41,458 nucleotides of DNA from Candidatus Peregrinibacteria bacterium (GTDB lineage Bacteria > Patescibacteriota > Gracilibacteria > UBA1369 > JABINC01). The notes beneath the pieces were generated by a model. That model was not told the origin of the DNA, did not search any database, and saw only the letters and a list, made by a program, of their open reading frames with translations. Location of the stretch: assembly GCA_030700255.1 (NCBI GenBank), contig JAUYJN010000043.1, forward strand, positions 80,785-122,242, read 5' to 3'. The position numbers and the translations under genes are program-made. Position 1 is the first letter of the stretch; every line of letters begins with the position of its first letter. This document shows, in pieces, positions 31,284-40,811 of the stretch.

Positions 31284-34028
31284 CTATCTTTTCTTTTTCT
31301 TTTTCTTCTTTGCTTTTGGTAGGTATTTTTCGTCGGGTTTTAGCATATTTTCGTCTTCGTCCTCATCATCATCGGATGAGTCAGCTTGGATTACTCTGAT
31401 TGTAGTATCTCCATCTTTTTCTTCTTGTGATGATGCGGTTTGCTTCGCATCTTTATTTTGCAAAGCAAGCTTCGCGCTTTGCATAGTATCCCTTTGGATT
31501 GCTTGCTCTAGGGGGTTGGTTATTTTTCTTTCAGGAGCTTTTATGATTTCTTGTTCACTTGGTTTTGCCAAATGTTGTTCAGTTTGTTTTACAGGATGCA
31601 TCTCTTGTTGTTGTGTTGCTGACTCTGTGCGTACTTCTATTTTTACATGCATTAGGTGACCAATAGTGCTTCGACTGATATTTGCAAGGATCTCATCCAG
31701 CATTCGAAAAGCTTCATTTTTATATTCAAGTAATGGGTCTTTACCGGCATATCCGGAAAATGCGACTCTTTCACGAAGACGTGACATTTGATCTATGTGC
31801 TCCATCCAAAATGTATCGACGACTCTAAGTCCGATTGTTTTTTCAGCATTTCTTAAAATCGCAGGATCCGGTAATTCAGCTTCTTTTCTTTGATATTGTT
31901 CCCATAGGTATTTTTTTATAAATTCAGTTAGCTCTTCATTTGTTCGATATTCTTTGAGATCTTCAACTGAAAGTGGAGATAGCTCATCTTTGTGAAATAC
32001 AAATATATTTTGCAATAATTCTTCAAAGTCCCAATTTGTGATGTCTTTCACCGGTGCGTGTAATTCAATCATGTGTTCAACCTCTTTTTCTATTAGTAAG
32101 AATATTTCGTTTTTCACATCTTCATTTTCGAGAAATTTCTTACGTCTTTTGTATATTATTTCACGGTGCTTGTTCATTACATCATCGTATTCAACCAGAT
32201 GTTTTCTTATGTCAAAATGATGTCCTTCGACTTTCTTTTGAGCCCCTTCTATTGAGTTTGAAATGAATCTGTTTTCTATAGGCATATCCTCCGGGACGCC
32301 AAGGCGCTCCATGAGTGATTTAACTTTATCTCCACCAAATAATCGCATTAGGTCATCCTCTACAGACACATAAAACTGACTAGCTCCCGGATCGCCTTGG
32401 CGGCCGGAACGCCCACGAAGCTGATTGTCGATACGTCGTGATTCATGCCTCTCAGTCCCTATAACATACAATCCTCCAAGTTCTTTGACTCCTTCACCGA
32501 GCTTGATATCCGTACCACGTCCAGCCATATTTGTTGCGATTGTGACTGACCCTTTGTGACCAGCGCCCGCTACTATTTCAGCTTCTTTCTCATGTTGTTT
32601 TGCATTTAGGACATTATGCACCGTCCCCATGCTTTGTAGTTTGCTACTTAAAATTTCCGACTGTTCTATAGAAATAGTTCCAACTAGTACAGGTTGTCCT
32701 TTTTCATGAAGTTCTTTTACCTTCCTCGCTACGGCTTCGTATTTACCGGCTTTGCTTTTGTATATAGCATCAGACATATCGTTTCTAACGACCGGTTCAT
32801 TGGTTGGTATTACCAAGACTTCCAATCCATAAATTTTTGAAAACTCTTCAGCTTCTGTCGCTGCCGTACCGGTCATTCCTGCTAATTTTTCGAAAATCCT
32901 GAAATAATTTTGCAGTGTAATTGTTGCAAGCGTTCGACTTTCTCTTTTGATTGTTACACCTTCTTTTGCCTCTATCGCTTGATGCAATCCATCTGAATAT
33001 CTACGTCCATTCATAAGTCTACCGGTGAATTCATCTACGATTATAACTTCACCATTTTTTACTACGTAGTTTTGATCTCTTTTAAAAAGTGCTTTTGCTT
33101 TGAGAGCTTGCTCAATCATGTGAACATCTGAAAACCCCTCTTCATCATAGAGGCTCTTGATACCAAGTTTATTTTCTATGAAATTCATTCCTTCTTCAGT
33201 TAGCGCAACTGAGTTTGCTTTTTCATCCAGATTATAATGCTCATCTTCTTTTAGTTCTTTTACAGCTTGGCTGTATGTAAGATATGTATCTATTGTTTTA
33301 TTGTCCGGTGCAGAAATAATTAGTGGAGTTCTTGCTTCATCAACCAAAATCGAATCCACCTCATCGACGATTGCATAGTATAGATTGTTCTGCACCATAG
33401 CCTTTGGATCAGTCGCCATATTGTCGCGAAGGTAATCAAATCCAAATTCACTATTTGTTCCATAAATTATATTGCAGTCGTAAGTTGCTCTTTTTTCTTC
33501 GACTGATTGTTGATTTAGACTTACTCCTACAGATAGGCCAAGGAAGTTATAAAGTCCTCCCATCCATTCCGCATCACGTTGTGCCAGATATTCATTTACA
33601 GTTACTAAAAAACAAGTTTTCTCAGTTAGTGCATTTAGATACATTGGCAGGGTTGATACCATTGTCTTACCCTCACCGGTTTTCATCTCAGCGATTTTGC
33701 CTTCATGAAGAACTATCCCACCTATAAGCTGTACGTCGTATGGAATCATATTCCATTCTGTTTGGTTGCCGCGTACGTCCCAACTTGTTCCGCAAAGCTT
33801 ACGACATGCAAATTTTACCAATGCAAAAGCTTCTACCAAAAGGTCGTCAACCGTTTCACCATTTTGAATTCGTTCTTTGAATTCATTCGTTTTTTTGACT
33901 ACATCGTCGTTTTGAAGAATTTGTTGATATTCTTCTTCTTTCGCATTTATTTTCTCAACGACCTTACTAATTCTTTTGAGTTCTTTTGTATTATAATCCC
34001 CGAAAACTTTTTTTATTAATTTAAGCAT
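31284..34028 (-). CDS. secA: Protein translocase ATPase SecA
   Basis: 914 residues. Walker A MKTGEGKTM (115-123), DEVDSILVDEARTPLIIS with the Walker B acidic residues (about 218-235), the preprotein-binding domain, and the second motor domain with GTDIKLGEGVKELGGLYVIG, RRIDNQLRGRSGRQGDPG and the helical scaffold are all clear. It drives Sec-dependent export through SecYEG. The zinc-binding CxCx8C(H/C) tail is absent. The end instead reads TTIRVIQ, an acidic run (DSSDDDEDEDE), then EKYLPKAKKKKKKKR, matching the tail of YidC in this window. The linker before it (about 790-870) is Gln/Glu/Lys-rich. Start: ATG after an A/T leader without SD. Confidence 0.97.
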   Translation of the reverse strand: MLKLIKKVFGDYNTKELKRISKVVEKINAKEEEYQQILQNDDVVKKTNEFKERIQNGETVDDLLVEAFALVKFACRKLCGTSWDVRGNQTEWNMIPYDVQLIGGIVLHEGKIAEMKTGEGKTMVSTLPMYLNALTEKTCFLVTVNEYLAQRDAEWMGGLYNFLGLSVGVSLNQQSVEEKRATYDCNIIYGTNSEFGFDYLRDNMATDPKAMVQNNLYYAIVDEVDSILVDEARTPLIISAPDNKTIDTYLTYSQAVKELKEDEHYNLDEKANSVALTEEGMNFIENKLGIKSLYDEEGFSDVHMIEQALKAKALFKRDQNYVVKNGEVIIVDEFTGRLMNGRRYSDGLHQAIEAKEGVTIKRESRTLATITLQNYFRIFEKLAGMTGTAATEAEEFSKIYGLEVLVIPTNEPVVRNDMSDAIYKSKAGKYEAVARKVKELHEKGQPVLVGTISIEQSEILSSKLQSMGTVHNVLNAKQHEKEAEIVAGAGHKGSVTIATNMAGRGTDIKLGEGVKELGGLYVIGTERHESRRIDNQLRGRSGRQGDPGASQFYVSVEDDLMRLFGGDKVKSLMERLGVPEDMPIENRFISNSIEGAQKKVEGHHFDIRKHLVEYDDVMNKHREIIYKRRKKFLENEDVKNEIFLLIEKEVEHMIELHAPVKDITNWDFEELLQNIFVFHKDELSPLSVEDLKEYRTNEELTEFIKKYLWEQYQRKEAELPDPAILRNAEKTIGLRVVDTFWMEHIDQMSRLRERVAFSGYAGKDPLLEYKNEAFRMLDEILANISRSTIGHLMHVKIEVRTESATQQQEMHPVKQTEQHLAKPSEQEIIKAPERKITNPLEQAIQRDTMQSAKLALQNKDAKQTASSQEEKDGDTTIRVIQADSSDDDEDEDENMLKPDEKYLPKAKKKKKKKR

Positions 34029-34102
34029 TTTATTTATTTTTTAAACCTTTGCTTAGTTTAGCTTCTACTGATCTATATATCAATGCTGAAGTTATTTTTA
34101 TT

Positions 34103-35557
34103 TCATTCTCCTTTACCTCTTACAATTACCCATACAGTTCGGAGGCAAACTTTGATATCTAGCCAGAGGGACCAGTTTTCTATGTAGAATGTGTCTAGGG
34201 CTACTTCTTCTTCAAAATCGAGGTTTGAGCGGCCGGATACCTGTGAGATCCCAGTGATTCCCGGTTTGATAGATAGTACAAATTTATGATTTTTATCATA
34301 CCTTTCTACTTCATCCGGCAGGTGTGGGCGCGGGCCAACTATGGACATGTCACCTTTTAGCACGCTCCAGAAATTAGGCCATTCATCGATGTCGTATTTA
34401 CGAAGAAATCGCCCAACCCTAGTTATTCTTGGATCATTTGAGATTTTGAAATAAGGTCCGGTTCGTTTGTTGCTACTTGCGAGCTTGGTATAACGTAGTC
34501 CATGAGTTTTATCATGCATCGATCTAAACTTGTAAAAAGTAAACAAATCGCCCTTTTCTCCAACTCTGAGAGATGGGGATCTATCATCTAATCTTGAAAA
34601 TATTATAGGTCCTTTTGAATCTAGTTTTATTATCAATGCAACTATAACCATAAATGGACTTAATATAATTAAAGCTAAAGCTCCGAAAATTACATCAAAT
34701 ATTCTTTTTGTAATCCTCCCCCAGCCTTCAAGAGGTGTTGTTTTGACGCTAATAAGTGGGCAGTCGTTTATAAGTTGAATATCAACCTTGCTTTTGTGTA
34801 GCTCAAGTTGGCCTGGAATAAAGTGGTAAAGAGTATGAGTTTCACGGCAAAGCTCCATTAATCGTATGTTTTTTTCCTCTTCATCCTCACTGACAGCATG
34901 GATTATTTCATCAACTTTGAGTCGTTTTATAACATTTTTCAAATCTTCTATCGTGCCGAGATACTTGATTCTGTATTTTTTTAAATCAGATTCCTGGAGT
35001 TTTCGGTTGTTTATTATTCCGAGCACCTTGTATTGGTCATCTTTTATAAATTGTGGGAGGATTTTTTTTGTTGATGAGTTGTATCCGACGATTATTATTC
35101 TACGTGTCCCGATATCGTATTTAAGTAATAGTTTTTGAATTGCCTTGATAATTGCCCTACCAACCAATAGAAATAAGAAACTAAAAACCCATCCGAATAT
35201 GATTACCAAACGAGAAAATGGAAAGTCACGAAGTATGAAGTAGTAAAGCAGCATTAATCCAACCCATGTTAACCAGGCATGTAGTACGCTTTTCCCTTCT
35301 CTACTGTATGTATTGTAGATTTTAAATGAATATGAACCGTATATTATTAGGAGTATCAGAAGTGCGATTCCAAATATTGTTACTGTATTTGTATAAACTA
35401 TTGGGCTTGGAAATGATGTTAAATCAGGAGTTTGTTCGTAATAAGGAATAAGATCATGAGACTTACGTACAGCGTATGCAGTAAAAAAGGCTAAAGTGAT
35501 CATTAAAAAATCCACTGGGATGCGCAGGACACCGAATATGATTTCAGATTTTTTCAT
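34103..35557 (-). CDS. Polyprenyl-phosphate sugar-1-phosphate transferase (WbaP/WcaJ type)
   Basis: 484 residues. Four or five N-terminal membrane segments (about 12-150) are followed by a Rossmann-like CoA-binding-type domain (RRIIIVGYNSSTKKILPQFI, about 160-260). A re-entrant helix (RIFDVIFGALALIILSPFMV, about 285-305) leads into the bacterial sugar transferase catalytic domain: FTFYKFRSMHDKT, SNDPRITRVGRFLRKYDIDE, and GDMSIVGPRPHLPDEVERY. It loads the first sugar phosphate onto undecaprenyl phosphate for exopolysaccharide or glycan assembly. GalU nearby could supply UDP-glucose. The N-terminal region matches polyisoprenyl-phosphate hexose-1-phosphate transferases. It ends in TGA. The exact sugar is unknown. 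Confidence 0.9.
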   Translation of the reverse strand: MKKSEIIFGVLRIPVDFLMITLAFFTAYAVRKSHDLIPYYEQTPDLTSFPSPIVYTNTVTIFGIALLILLIIYGSYSFKIYNTYSREGKSVLHAWLTWVGLMLLYYFILRDFPFSRLVIIFGWVFSFLFLLVGRAIIKAIQKLLLKYDIGTRRIIIVGYNSSTKKILPQFIKDDQYKVLGIINNRKLQESDLKKYRIKYLGTIEDLKNVIKRLKVDEIIHAVSEDEEEKNIRLMELCRETHTLYHFIPGQLELHKSKVDIQLINDCPLISVKTTPLEGWGRITKRIFDVIFGALALIILSPFMVIVALIIKLDSKGPIIFSRLDDRSPSLRVGEKGDLFTFYKFRSMHDKTHGLRYTKLASSNKRTGPYFKISNDPRITRVGRFLRKYDIDEWPNFWSVLKGDMSIVGPRPHLPDEVERYDKNHKFVLSIKPGITGISQVSGRSNLDFEEEVALDTFYIENWSLWLDIKVCLRTVWVIVRGKGE

Positions 35558-35599
35558 TTATGTTTTTTTTACGTTCTCTCGGATTTTATATGAGAACTG

Positions 35600-35628
35600 T
35601 TGAAATTTGAAGTGATTGTGTCTATAAT
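35600..35628 (+). promoter_or_regulatory. Promoter of the RNase P RNA gene
   Basis: TTGAAA (35600-35605), a 17-base spacer and TATAAT (35623-35628). A start of transcription about 6-7 bases on coincides with the 5' strand of the P1 helix at 35634. Confidence 0.75.
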
Positions 35629-35633
35629 TCTTT

Positions 35634-36080
35634 TCCAATGTTCTTTTACATGATCGCCCTTGCTTTTAGCTTGGGAGGAAAGTCCGAGCAACTTGTATGT
35701 GACATAGTGGATAACATCCATCTGCTAGAAACCTAATAAGATCTAGTACGGGCTAGTGCCACAGAGACTATACTAACTATGGCTTGCCATAGTGAAAGGT
35801 GAAAAGTCCCGCTTAGCGGGAGTGAAAATGTGGTCCCCATGGCAAAGCGTGAAACTTGCTTTGTTAAATAAGGCGCGCAGAGCGCAACCAAATGGGATCT
35901 CCATTGCTGGTAAACCCTATGTGTTGCAAGGTGGGATGGGAGCTCTAAGGATTAGAATACATACATTCTCTTAGTCTGCCCACCGCTTGAGCCAAGCGGT
36001 AACGCTTGGCCCAGATAGATGATCATGACCTAGCGCCTCGGCGCTTTGGCACAGAACTCGGCTTATAAAAGGACATTGGA
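35634..36080 (+). ncRNA. rnpB: RNase P RNA (bacterial type A-like)
   Basis: About 447 bases. The ends form a 15-bp P1 helix: 35634-35648 pairs with 36066-36080 (one G-U). The universal core is present: GAGGAAAGTCCGAGC (35675-35689, CR-I), GTGCCACAGAGA (near 35756), AAAGGTGAAAAG (near 35796), GGTAAACCC (near 35910), AGATAGATGATC (near 36013) and ACAGAACTCGGCTTA (36051-36065, CR-V). The usual GTCCGGGC / CCGGC pairing has become GTCCGAGC / CTCGGC, a compensated change that keeps the helix. It is the catalytic subunit that trims pre-tRNA 5' ends; its protein partner rnpA is at 16624-16953. A bidirectional terminator follows. Confidence 0.95.
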
Positions 36081-36090
36081 TCAAAAAAAA

Positions 36091-36117
36091 AGCCCCAATT
36101 TATTTGGGGCTTTTTTT
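36091..36117. terminator. Bidirectional intrinsic terminator
   Basis: Stem AGCCCCAA (36091-36098) and TTGGGGCT (36104-36111) with loop TTTAT, flanked by an A-run before and a T-run after. It ends rnpB on the plus strand and the TPR gene on the minus strand. Confidence 0.92.
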
Positions 36118-36136
36118 CCTATTTTTTTTGAAGTTT

Positions 36137-36745
36137 TTAACTTCTTTTGTCTTTGTCTTGTTCTATTTTGTCGTATTCAGATTTGAAAAACAAAGCTGTC
36201 TTAAGACATTCTTTTGTTTTTTCATTGTCAGGGTCTATCATTAGAGATTCTCTAAGTAGTGCGATTGAACGATCAAAGTTCTTATCATTTAGATAACAAA
36301 TAGCTAGATCGCATAATACCAGTGGGTCATCCGGCGATATAGTTAGTGCTCTTTCAAGCAATATAAGTCCTTTTTTCCTATTACCTGCATGAAATACAGA
36401 CCAACCAAGGCATCTTAAAATCTCCGGATGATTTGGCTGTAGGTAGTCAGCAGTCTCAAGATGATCAACTGAAATATTCCAATTTGAAAGCGCAGAATGC
36501 GTAAATCCTAACAGATAATGTGCATTTGGACTCATCGGGTCTATGTTGATTGCTCGTTGCAATGCCTTCATAGCTCTATCAAACTTACGTAAGCTTAAGT
36601 AGTTGTCTCCAATTTCCTCGTAAGCTTCTACACATGCAAGGTCTTCATATAAGATGTGTTCGCAAATATCGATAGCTTCTTTATGCTGTCCGTTTAATTT
36701 CTTTTTATCTGCCTCTTCTATAAGGTTTTGAACAAGTATTGCCAT
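36137..36745 (-). CDS. TPR-repeat protein
   Basis: 202 residues, almost all tetratricopeptide repeats. At least four repeats are seen from about residue 38 onward: YLSLRKFDRAMKALQRAINI, SNWNISVDHLETADYLQPNH, NRKKGLILLERALTISPDDP and NDKNFDRSIALLRESLMIDP. There is no signal peptide or membrane segment, so it is a cytoplasmic scaffold for protein-protein contacts, partner unknown. The C-terminus is charged (YDKIEQDKDKRS). The galU stop is 47 bases upstream on the same strand, so the two may be read together. Confidence 0.85.
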   Translation of the reverse strand: MAILVQNLIEEADKKKLNGQHKEAIDICEHILYEDLACVEAYEEIGDNYLSLRKFDRAMKALQRAINIDPMSPNAHYLLGFTHSALSNWNISVDHLETADYLQPNHPEILRCLGWSVFHAGNRKKGLILLERALTISPDDPLVLCDLAICYLNDKNFDRSIALLRESLMIDPDNEKTKECLKTALFFKSEYDKIEQDKDKRS

Positions 36746-36792
36746 GACGGGATGTTTTTATTTTTTTAAATCCCATCATTATAGCAAATCCT

Positions 36793-37653
36793 TTATAATT
36801 TTTCAACAGTCTGTAAGTACTTTTTCAAATTTGTGTTAACTGTTTTATCCTTAAGCCCAAAGTATATGTTTGCTTCTAGTAATCCGAGGTGATTACCCGT
36901 GTCAAACCGTTGTCCGTCAAGTGTAACTGCGTAGGTATTTATCCCATTATTGTAAGTTTTCAGCCCATCTATCAATCGCAACTCCCCATCAGGTTTTCCC
37001 GGATTACTGTTTTTGATACAATCAAGTACTTCGCGGTTTATTATATATTTGCCAATTATTGCGAGCCTCGAGTTCGTTTCTTCCATTTTTGGTTTTTCTA
37101 CCATTGTTTGAATTTGCCCTTTTTCATTTGTTTCGACTATGCCATATTTTTCTATTTCTTCTTCATTTATCAAATGTACTCCTACTATTGGCGCTTGTAC
37201 GTCATTATAATAGTTGATCAGCTGCTGCGCCGCATTTGGGCCATCATTACCTATTAATTCATCTCCAAAAAGCACAAGGCATGATTCACCTTCTTTTATG
37301 AAATTTTTTGTTGCAAGTAGTGCATGGCCATCTCCAAGCATTTTTTCTTGAGTGAAAAAATGTATTTTCGCCATTTTATGTATGTCACTTAATAATTTGT
37401 ATTTCTCAGTCCGTCCCCTGTCAGATAATTCTTTTTCAAGTATTTCATCCGGCTTAAAGTATTCTTTTATAATTTCTTGCCTATCACTTACTACTATAGC
37501 TATTTCTTCTATTCCAGCTTTGACGGCTTCTTCAACTAACATATGAATAATAGGCTTATCTCCTATAGGGAACATAGTTTTTGGCACCACCTTACTTGCC
37601 GGCAAAAAACGAGTCGCGAGCCCGGCTACGGGTATTATGGCTTTTTTAATCAT
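36793..37653 (-). CDS. galU: UTP-glucose-1-phosphate uridylyltransferase
   Basis: 286 residues, the normal GalU length. The nucleotide-binding opening KAIIPVAGLATRFLPASKVV (3-22) has a GLATRF variant of the G-x-G-T-R signature, with PKTMFPIGDKPIIHMLVEEA following. Further conserved blocks are FTQEKMLGDGHALLATKNFI, VLFGDELIGND, and the C-terminal GQRFDTGNHLGLLEANIYFG. It makes UDP-glucose from glucose-1-P and UTP for glycan synthesis, consistent with the sugar transferase 1.2 kb away. The hsp20 stop is 29 bases upstream on the same strand. Confidence 0.93.
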   Translation of the reverse strand: MIKKAIIPVAGLATRFLPASKVVPKTMFPIGDKPIIHMLVEEAVKAGIEEIAIVVSDRQEIIKEYFKPDEILEKELSDRGRTEKYKLLSDIHKMAKIHFFTQEKMLGDGHALLATKNFIKEGESCLVLFGDELIGNDGPNAAQQLINYYNDVQAPIVGVHLINEEEIEKYGIVETNEKGQIQTMVEKPKMEETNSRLAIIGKYIINREVLDCIKNSNPGKPDGELRLIDGLKTYNNGINTYAVTLDGQRFDTGNHLGLLEANIYFGLKDKTVNTNLKKYLQTVEKL

Positions 37654-37682
37654 AAGTTTAAGGTTGCTTTGCGTGCGCCGTG

Positions 37683-38108
37683 CTATAGAACTTCTACGAT
37701 TTCAATTTTGCGAGTTCTTTCGGCTTCTACCTTTGGTATTTCGACACGTAGTATTCCATTTAAGAATTTTGCTGTGATTTTTGAAGTCTCTGTTTTTGTT
37801 GGAAGTACAATCGCTCTTGAAAAAGTTCCCCAGAAACATTCTTTTGTGAAATAATTGTCAGTATCGATATCCGGATCAAGGGTTCGACGTCCTTTTATAG
37901 AAAGCACGTCATCTGTTATCGTAAGCTCAATATCGTTTATATCACAGCCGGAAATAGGTGCCAATATAATCAAATTGTCTTCACTTTGATATATATCTAC
38001 AGAAAGTTGGCCTTCTATATACTCTGTTTTTTCACTTAAATTTTTACGTATCTTTGAGATTACGCTTGGGTCCGTTTGAGTTTTTAAGATTGTTGTTGTG
38101 TCTGTCAT
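37683..38108 (-). CDS. Hsp20-family small heat-shock protein
   Basis: 141 residues with a complete alpha-crystallin domain (about 38-135): VDIYQSEDNLIILAPISGCD, ITDDVLSIKGRRTLD, and the late motif RAIVLPTKTETSKITAKFLN followed by GILRVEIPK, the G-I-L-x-V/I element of the family. The N-terminal arm is short (about 35 residues). It is an ATP-independent holdase chaperone in the cytoplasm. It lies directly after ftsH (27 bases), a sensible pair for protein quality control under stress. No CIRCE or similar element was seen upstream. Confidence 0.93.
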   Translation of the reverse strand: MTDTTTILKTQTDPSVISKIRKNLSEKTEYIEGQLSVDIYQSEDNLIILAPISGCDINDIELTITDDVLSIKGRRTLDPDIDTDNYFTKECFWGTFSRAIVLPTKTETSKITAKFLNGILRVEIPKVEAERTRKIEIVEVL

Positions 38109-38135
38109 GGCAAGGATTTAAAAAGTGAATGTATT

Positions 38136-39959
38136 TTACGCACCATCGAAGGCTTTGACAAATTCATTTTGGTTTAGAGTCTCTTTTTTGACAAGTAATT
38201 TAGCGATGTTGTGTAATTTTTTACTATTTTTCTTCAATTCCGTATGAGCTCTTTTATATCCATCTTCTACTATTTTAGCAGTTTCTGCATCAATTTTCTT
38301 AGCTATTTCTTCCGAGTAATCTTTCATATGACCGAAGTCTCGTCCGAGGAAGACTTCTTGGTTATTGTCGCCGTAGCTGATAGATCCAAGTGGACTCATA
38401 CCGTATTCAGTAACCATTCGTTTTGCCATTTTGGTCGCACGGCTAATGTCATTTGAAGCTCCAGTGGTTATTTCTTCTTTACCAAAGATCATTTCTTCTG
38501 CGACACGTCCACCAAGCAATGCTGCTATTTCATCTTCAAATTTTGCTTTTGAAGTTAGTACATGATCCTTGTCAGGAAGCGTCCATGTGACTCCAAGAGC
38601 CATGCCACGTGATACGATTGTGATCTTATGTACATCATCACAGTTTTTAAGAACATGATTCATGATCGCATGACCGGTTTCATGGTAAGCAATTATTTCT
38701 TTCTCTTTTTCACTTAAAATACTGGAACTCCTTATATTACCGAGTACTACTTTTTCGATCGCCATATCTATTTCTTTTGGACTTATTACTTTCTTATTAT
38801 AGCGAGCAGTCAGTATTGCGGCTTCATTCATTATGTTCTCAAGATCAGCTCCGGAAAATCCAGGTGTTTTTTTTGCGATAGTTCTAAGCGCAACATTGCT
38901 AGTTAGCGGCTTGTTCCTTGAATGTACTTTTAATATAGCCTCTCTATCGTCAAGCGTTGGTAGATCGACAGTTACACGTCTATCAAATCGGCCCGGACGA
39001 AGTAGGGCAGGGTCTAATACGTCAGGTCTATTGGTAGCTGCGATTATAATTACATTAGTTCCTTGTTCAAATCCGTCCATTTCAGTAAGAATTTGATTTA
39101 GAGTTTGTTCACGTTCATCATTACCTCCACCAAGTCCGGCTCCACGTTTGCGTCCTACCGCATCGATTTCATCTATGAAGATGATGCACGGCGCGTTGCG
39201 CCGTGCTTTCTTAAACAAATCTCGCACGCGCGAGGCTCCGACTCCGACAAACATCTCTACGAATTCAGAACCTGAGATAGAAAAGAAAGGCACATTCGCC
39301 TCACCCGCAACCGCGCGTGCGAGCAAAGTTTTGCCTGTTCCCGGTGCTCCTATAAGCATCACTCCTTTTGGTATTTTCGCACCGATTTTTATGTATTTAT
39401 CCGGGCTTTTTAAAAAATCAACGATTTCTGTAAGTTCCATCTTCGCCTCATCTCCCCCTGCTACATCATTGAAAGTTGTTTTTTTCTCTCCATCGTTTGC
39501 GTGTAATCTTGCATTACTTTTACCAAAAGACATAGCTTGGTTGTTTGAGCCCTGTGCTTGCCTCATCATAAATATGAAAAACCCTATAATAAGTGCAAAT
39601 GGGATTATCCCTATAAGTAGGTCGGTCCAGAAGTTTGAGCTTTCCGTGTCTACGATTTCCACTTTAAAATCTCTTTTTTCTTGTGGAATACTTTCAAGAA
39701 TATTATTCAAAGATTCCCCTTTTTCTTTTACTGCTATGAGTCGCGTCGCATCGCCCTTGATACTGTATATGATCTTATTATCATTGACCTTCACTTCATT
39801 GACCATGCCTTCGCTCGCATGATGCACAAAATCAGAAACCAACACTTTTTGTTCCGGGATTTGACCATCATAACCCATGATATAGAATGCTGACAATAGC
39901 AGAGCTATTACCAGTAAAATTGTAAAACTCTTTTGTCTGTGATTGCTTTGTTTTTGCAT
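38136..39959 (-). CDS. ftsH: ATP-dependent membrane zinc metalloprotease FtsH
   Basis: 607 residues. Two membrane segments (about 12-30 and 113-132) bracket a short periplasmic-side domain. The AAA+ module has Walker A GAPGTGKT (204-211), the pore loop [10 protein letters not shown], Walker [12 protein letters not shown] and the arginine-finger region [14 protein letters not shown]. The M41 protease has the zinc motif HETGH (426-430), and the third ligand lies downstream near [14 protein letters not shown]. It degrades unassembled membrane proteins, including SecY, and regulators. Upstream (39960-40087) the DNA is non-coding with an AT-rich leader. Hsp20 and galU follow on the same strand. 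Confidence 0.97.
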   Translation of the reverse strand: MQKQSNHRQKSFTILLVIALLLSAFYIMGYDGQIPEQKVLVSDFVHHASEGMVNEVKVNDNKIIYSIKGDATRLIAVKEKGESLNNILESIPQEKRDFKVEIVDTESSNFWTDLLIGIIPFALIIGFFIFMMRQAQGSNNQAMSFGKSNARLHANDGEKKTTFNDVAGGDEAKMELTEIVDFLKSPDKYIKIGAKIPKGVMLIGAPGTGKTLLARAVAGEANVPFFSISGSEFVEMFVGVGASRVRDLFKKARRNAPCIIFIDEIDAVGRKRGAGLGGGNDEREQTLNQILTEMDGFEQGTNVIIIAATNRPDVLDPALLRPGRFDRRVTVDLPTLDDREAILKVHSRNKPLTSNVALRTIAKKTPGFSGADLENIMNEAAILTARYNKKVISPKEIDMAIEKVVLGNIRSSSILSEKEKEIIAYHETGHAIMNHVLKNCDDVHKITIVSRGMALGVTWTLPDKDHVLTSKAKFEDEIAALLGGRVAEEMIFGKEEITTGASNDISRATKMAKRMVTEYGMSPLGSISYGDNNQEVFLGRDFGHMKDYSEEIAKKIDAETAKIVEDGYKRAHTELKKNSKKLHNIAKLLVKKETLNQNEFVKAFDGA

Positions 39960-40087
39960 GATTTTTTATAAAATTTAAAAGTCGAAGAAGCCGAAAAAAG
40001 GCAATTTCAATACTAGCTTCCGCACAAAGATATGGCAAGGGTGAATTCATCGCTTATCACTTTGCTCCGACACGATTGGGAAGGAGC

Positions 40088-40116
40088 TTGACTGATAAAA
40101 TAGAGCGGTATATGAT
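40088..40116 (+). promoter_or_regulatory. Promoter for the YiiX-like peptidase gene
   Basis: TTGACT (40088-40093), a 17-base spacer and TATGAT (40111-40116), 29 bases before the ATG at 40146. The match is good in both hexamers. Confidence 0.7.
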
Positions 40117-40145
40117 AATTTCGTAGCATAGAAGATAAAATATAT

Positions 40146-40811
40146 ATGTACAATCCCCCTTCAATTAATGGGATTCTCAACTTCCCCACAGGAAAGCAAA
40201 ATCAGCATATCAAACTTCCAAAAAATGAAGAGATAGAAATCGGGGATATTCTTGTGGCACGTTATAATTTTTCTCGTTGGACACGATGGCTCCCTTGGGA
40301 AAATTGGCATCACGTAGCTATAGTGAGCAAAATAAATCCACTAACCATAATTGAAGCCGTCGGGCACAATGCGGAAAAACAATGGGAAGGTCCAACTGAA
40401 GTAGGATTTTGGGAATCCGTAGGTTTTGGCAAAGCCAAGGATATAAAAGAAATTCGCTGGTTAAGACCAATCTTTCCGAATCCTTTGCGAGAAATAGATT
40501 CATGGCATGTACAAAGAAGTAAAAGAAAAATCATAACATCAAAAGAGGCAAGAAAACGAGTAATAACATATGTTTGCAAACAGCTAAATGAGCCATATTC
40601 ACCAATTGCAAGCAAGTGGAATGAAAATGCATGGTACTGTTCATTGCTGATTTACAAAAGTTATTCACGAACCATTACAGGGATGTATCTGGAAAATTAC
40701 GATGACATCAGGGCAGGATACCTCGTAACACCGGAAGATTTACTCGACTGTAAGAAAACAGAAGAATATTTTTCATGGAAATACGAGAATAATACTCAAA
40801 TAGAAATATGA
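40146..40811 (+). CDS. YiiX-type permuted NlpC/P60 papain-like hydrolase
   Basis: 221 residues, cytosolic by sequence (no signal). The circularly permuted papain-like layout of YiiX/YaeF proteins is visible: EIGDILVARYNFSRW (31-45), the His motif NWHHVAIVSKI (His55/His56), the strand LTIIEAVGHN, and the late Cys helix NAWYCSLLIYKSY with Cys165. These proteins are thought to be amidases or thioesterases acting on lipids or peptides; the substrate is unknown. A strong promoter precedes it. The stop TGA overlaps the start of the next small gene (ATGA), so the two are coupled. Confidence 0.75.
   Translation: MYNPPSINGILNFPTGKQNQHIKLPKNEEIEIGDILVARYNFSRWTRWLPWENWHHVAIVSKINPLTIIEAVGHNAEKQWEGPTEVGFWESVGFGKAKDIKEIRWLRPIFPNPLREIDSWHVQRSKRKIITSKEARKRVITYVCKQLNEPYSPIASKWNENAWYCSLLIYKSYSRTITGMYLENYDDIRAGYLVTPEDLLDCKKTEEYFSWKYENNTQIEI

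Noticed and set aside
35792-35974. 60-codon open frame on the plus strand
   Set aside because: It lies inside the RNase P RNA, whose conserved core and P1 helix explain the sequence.
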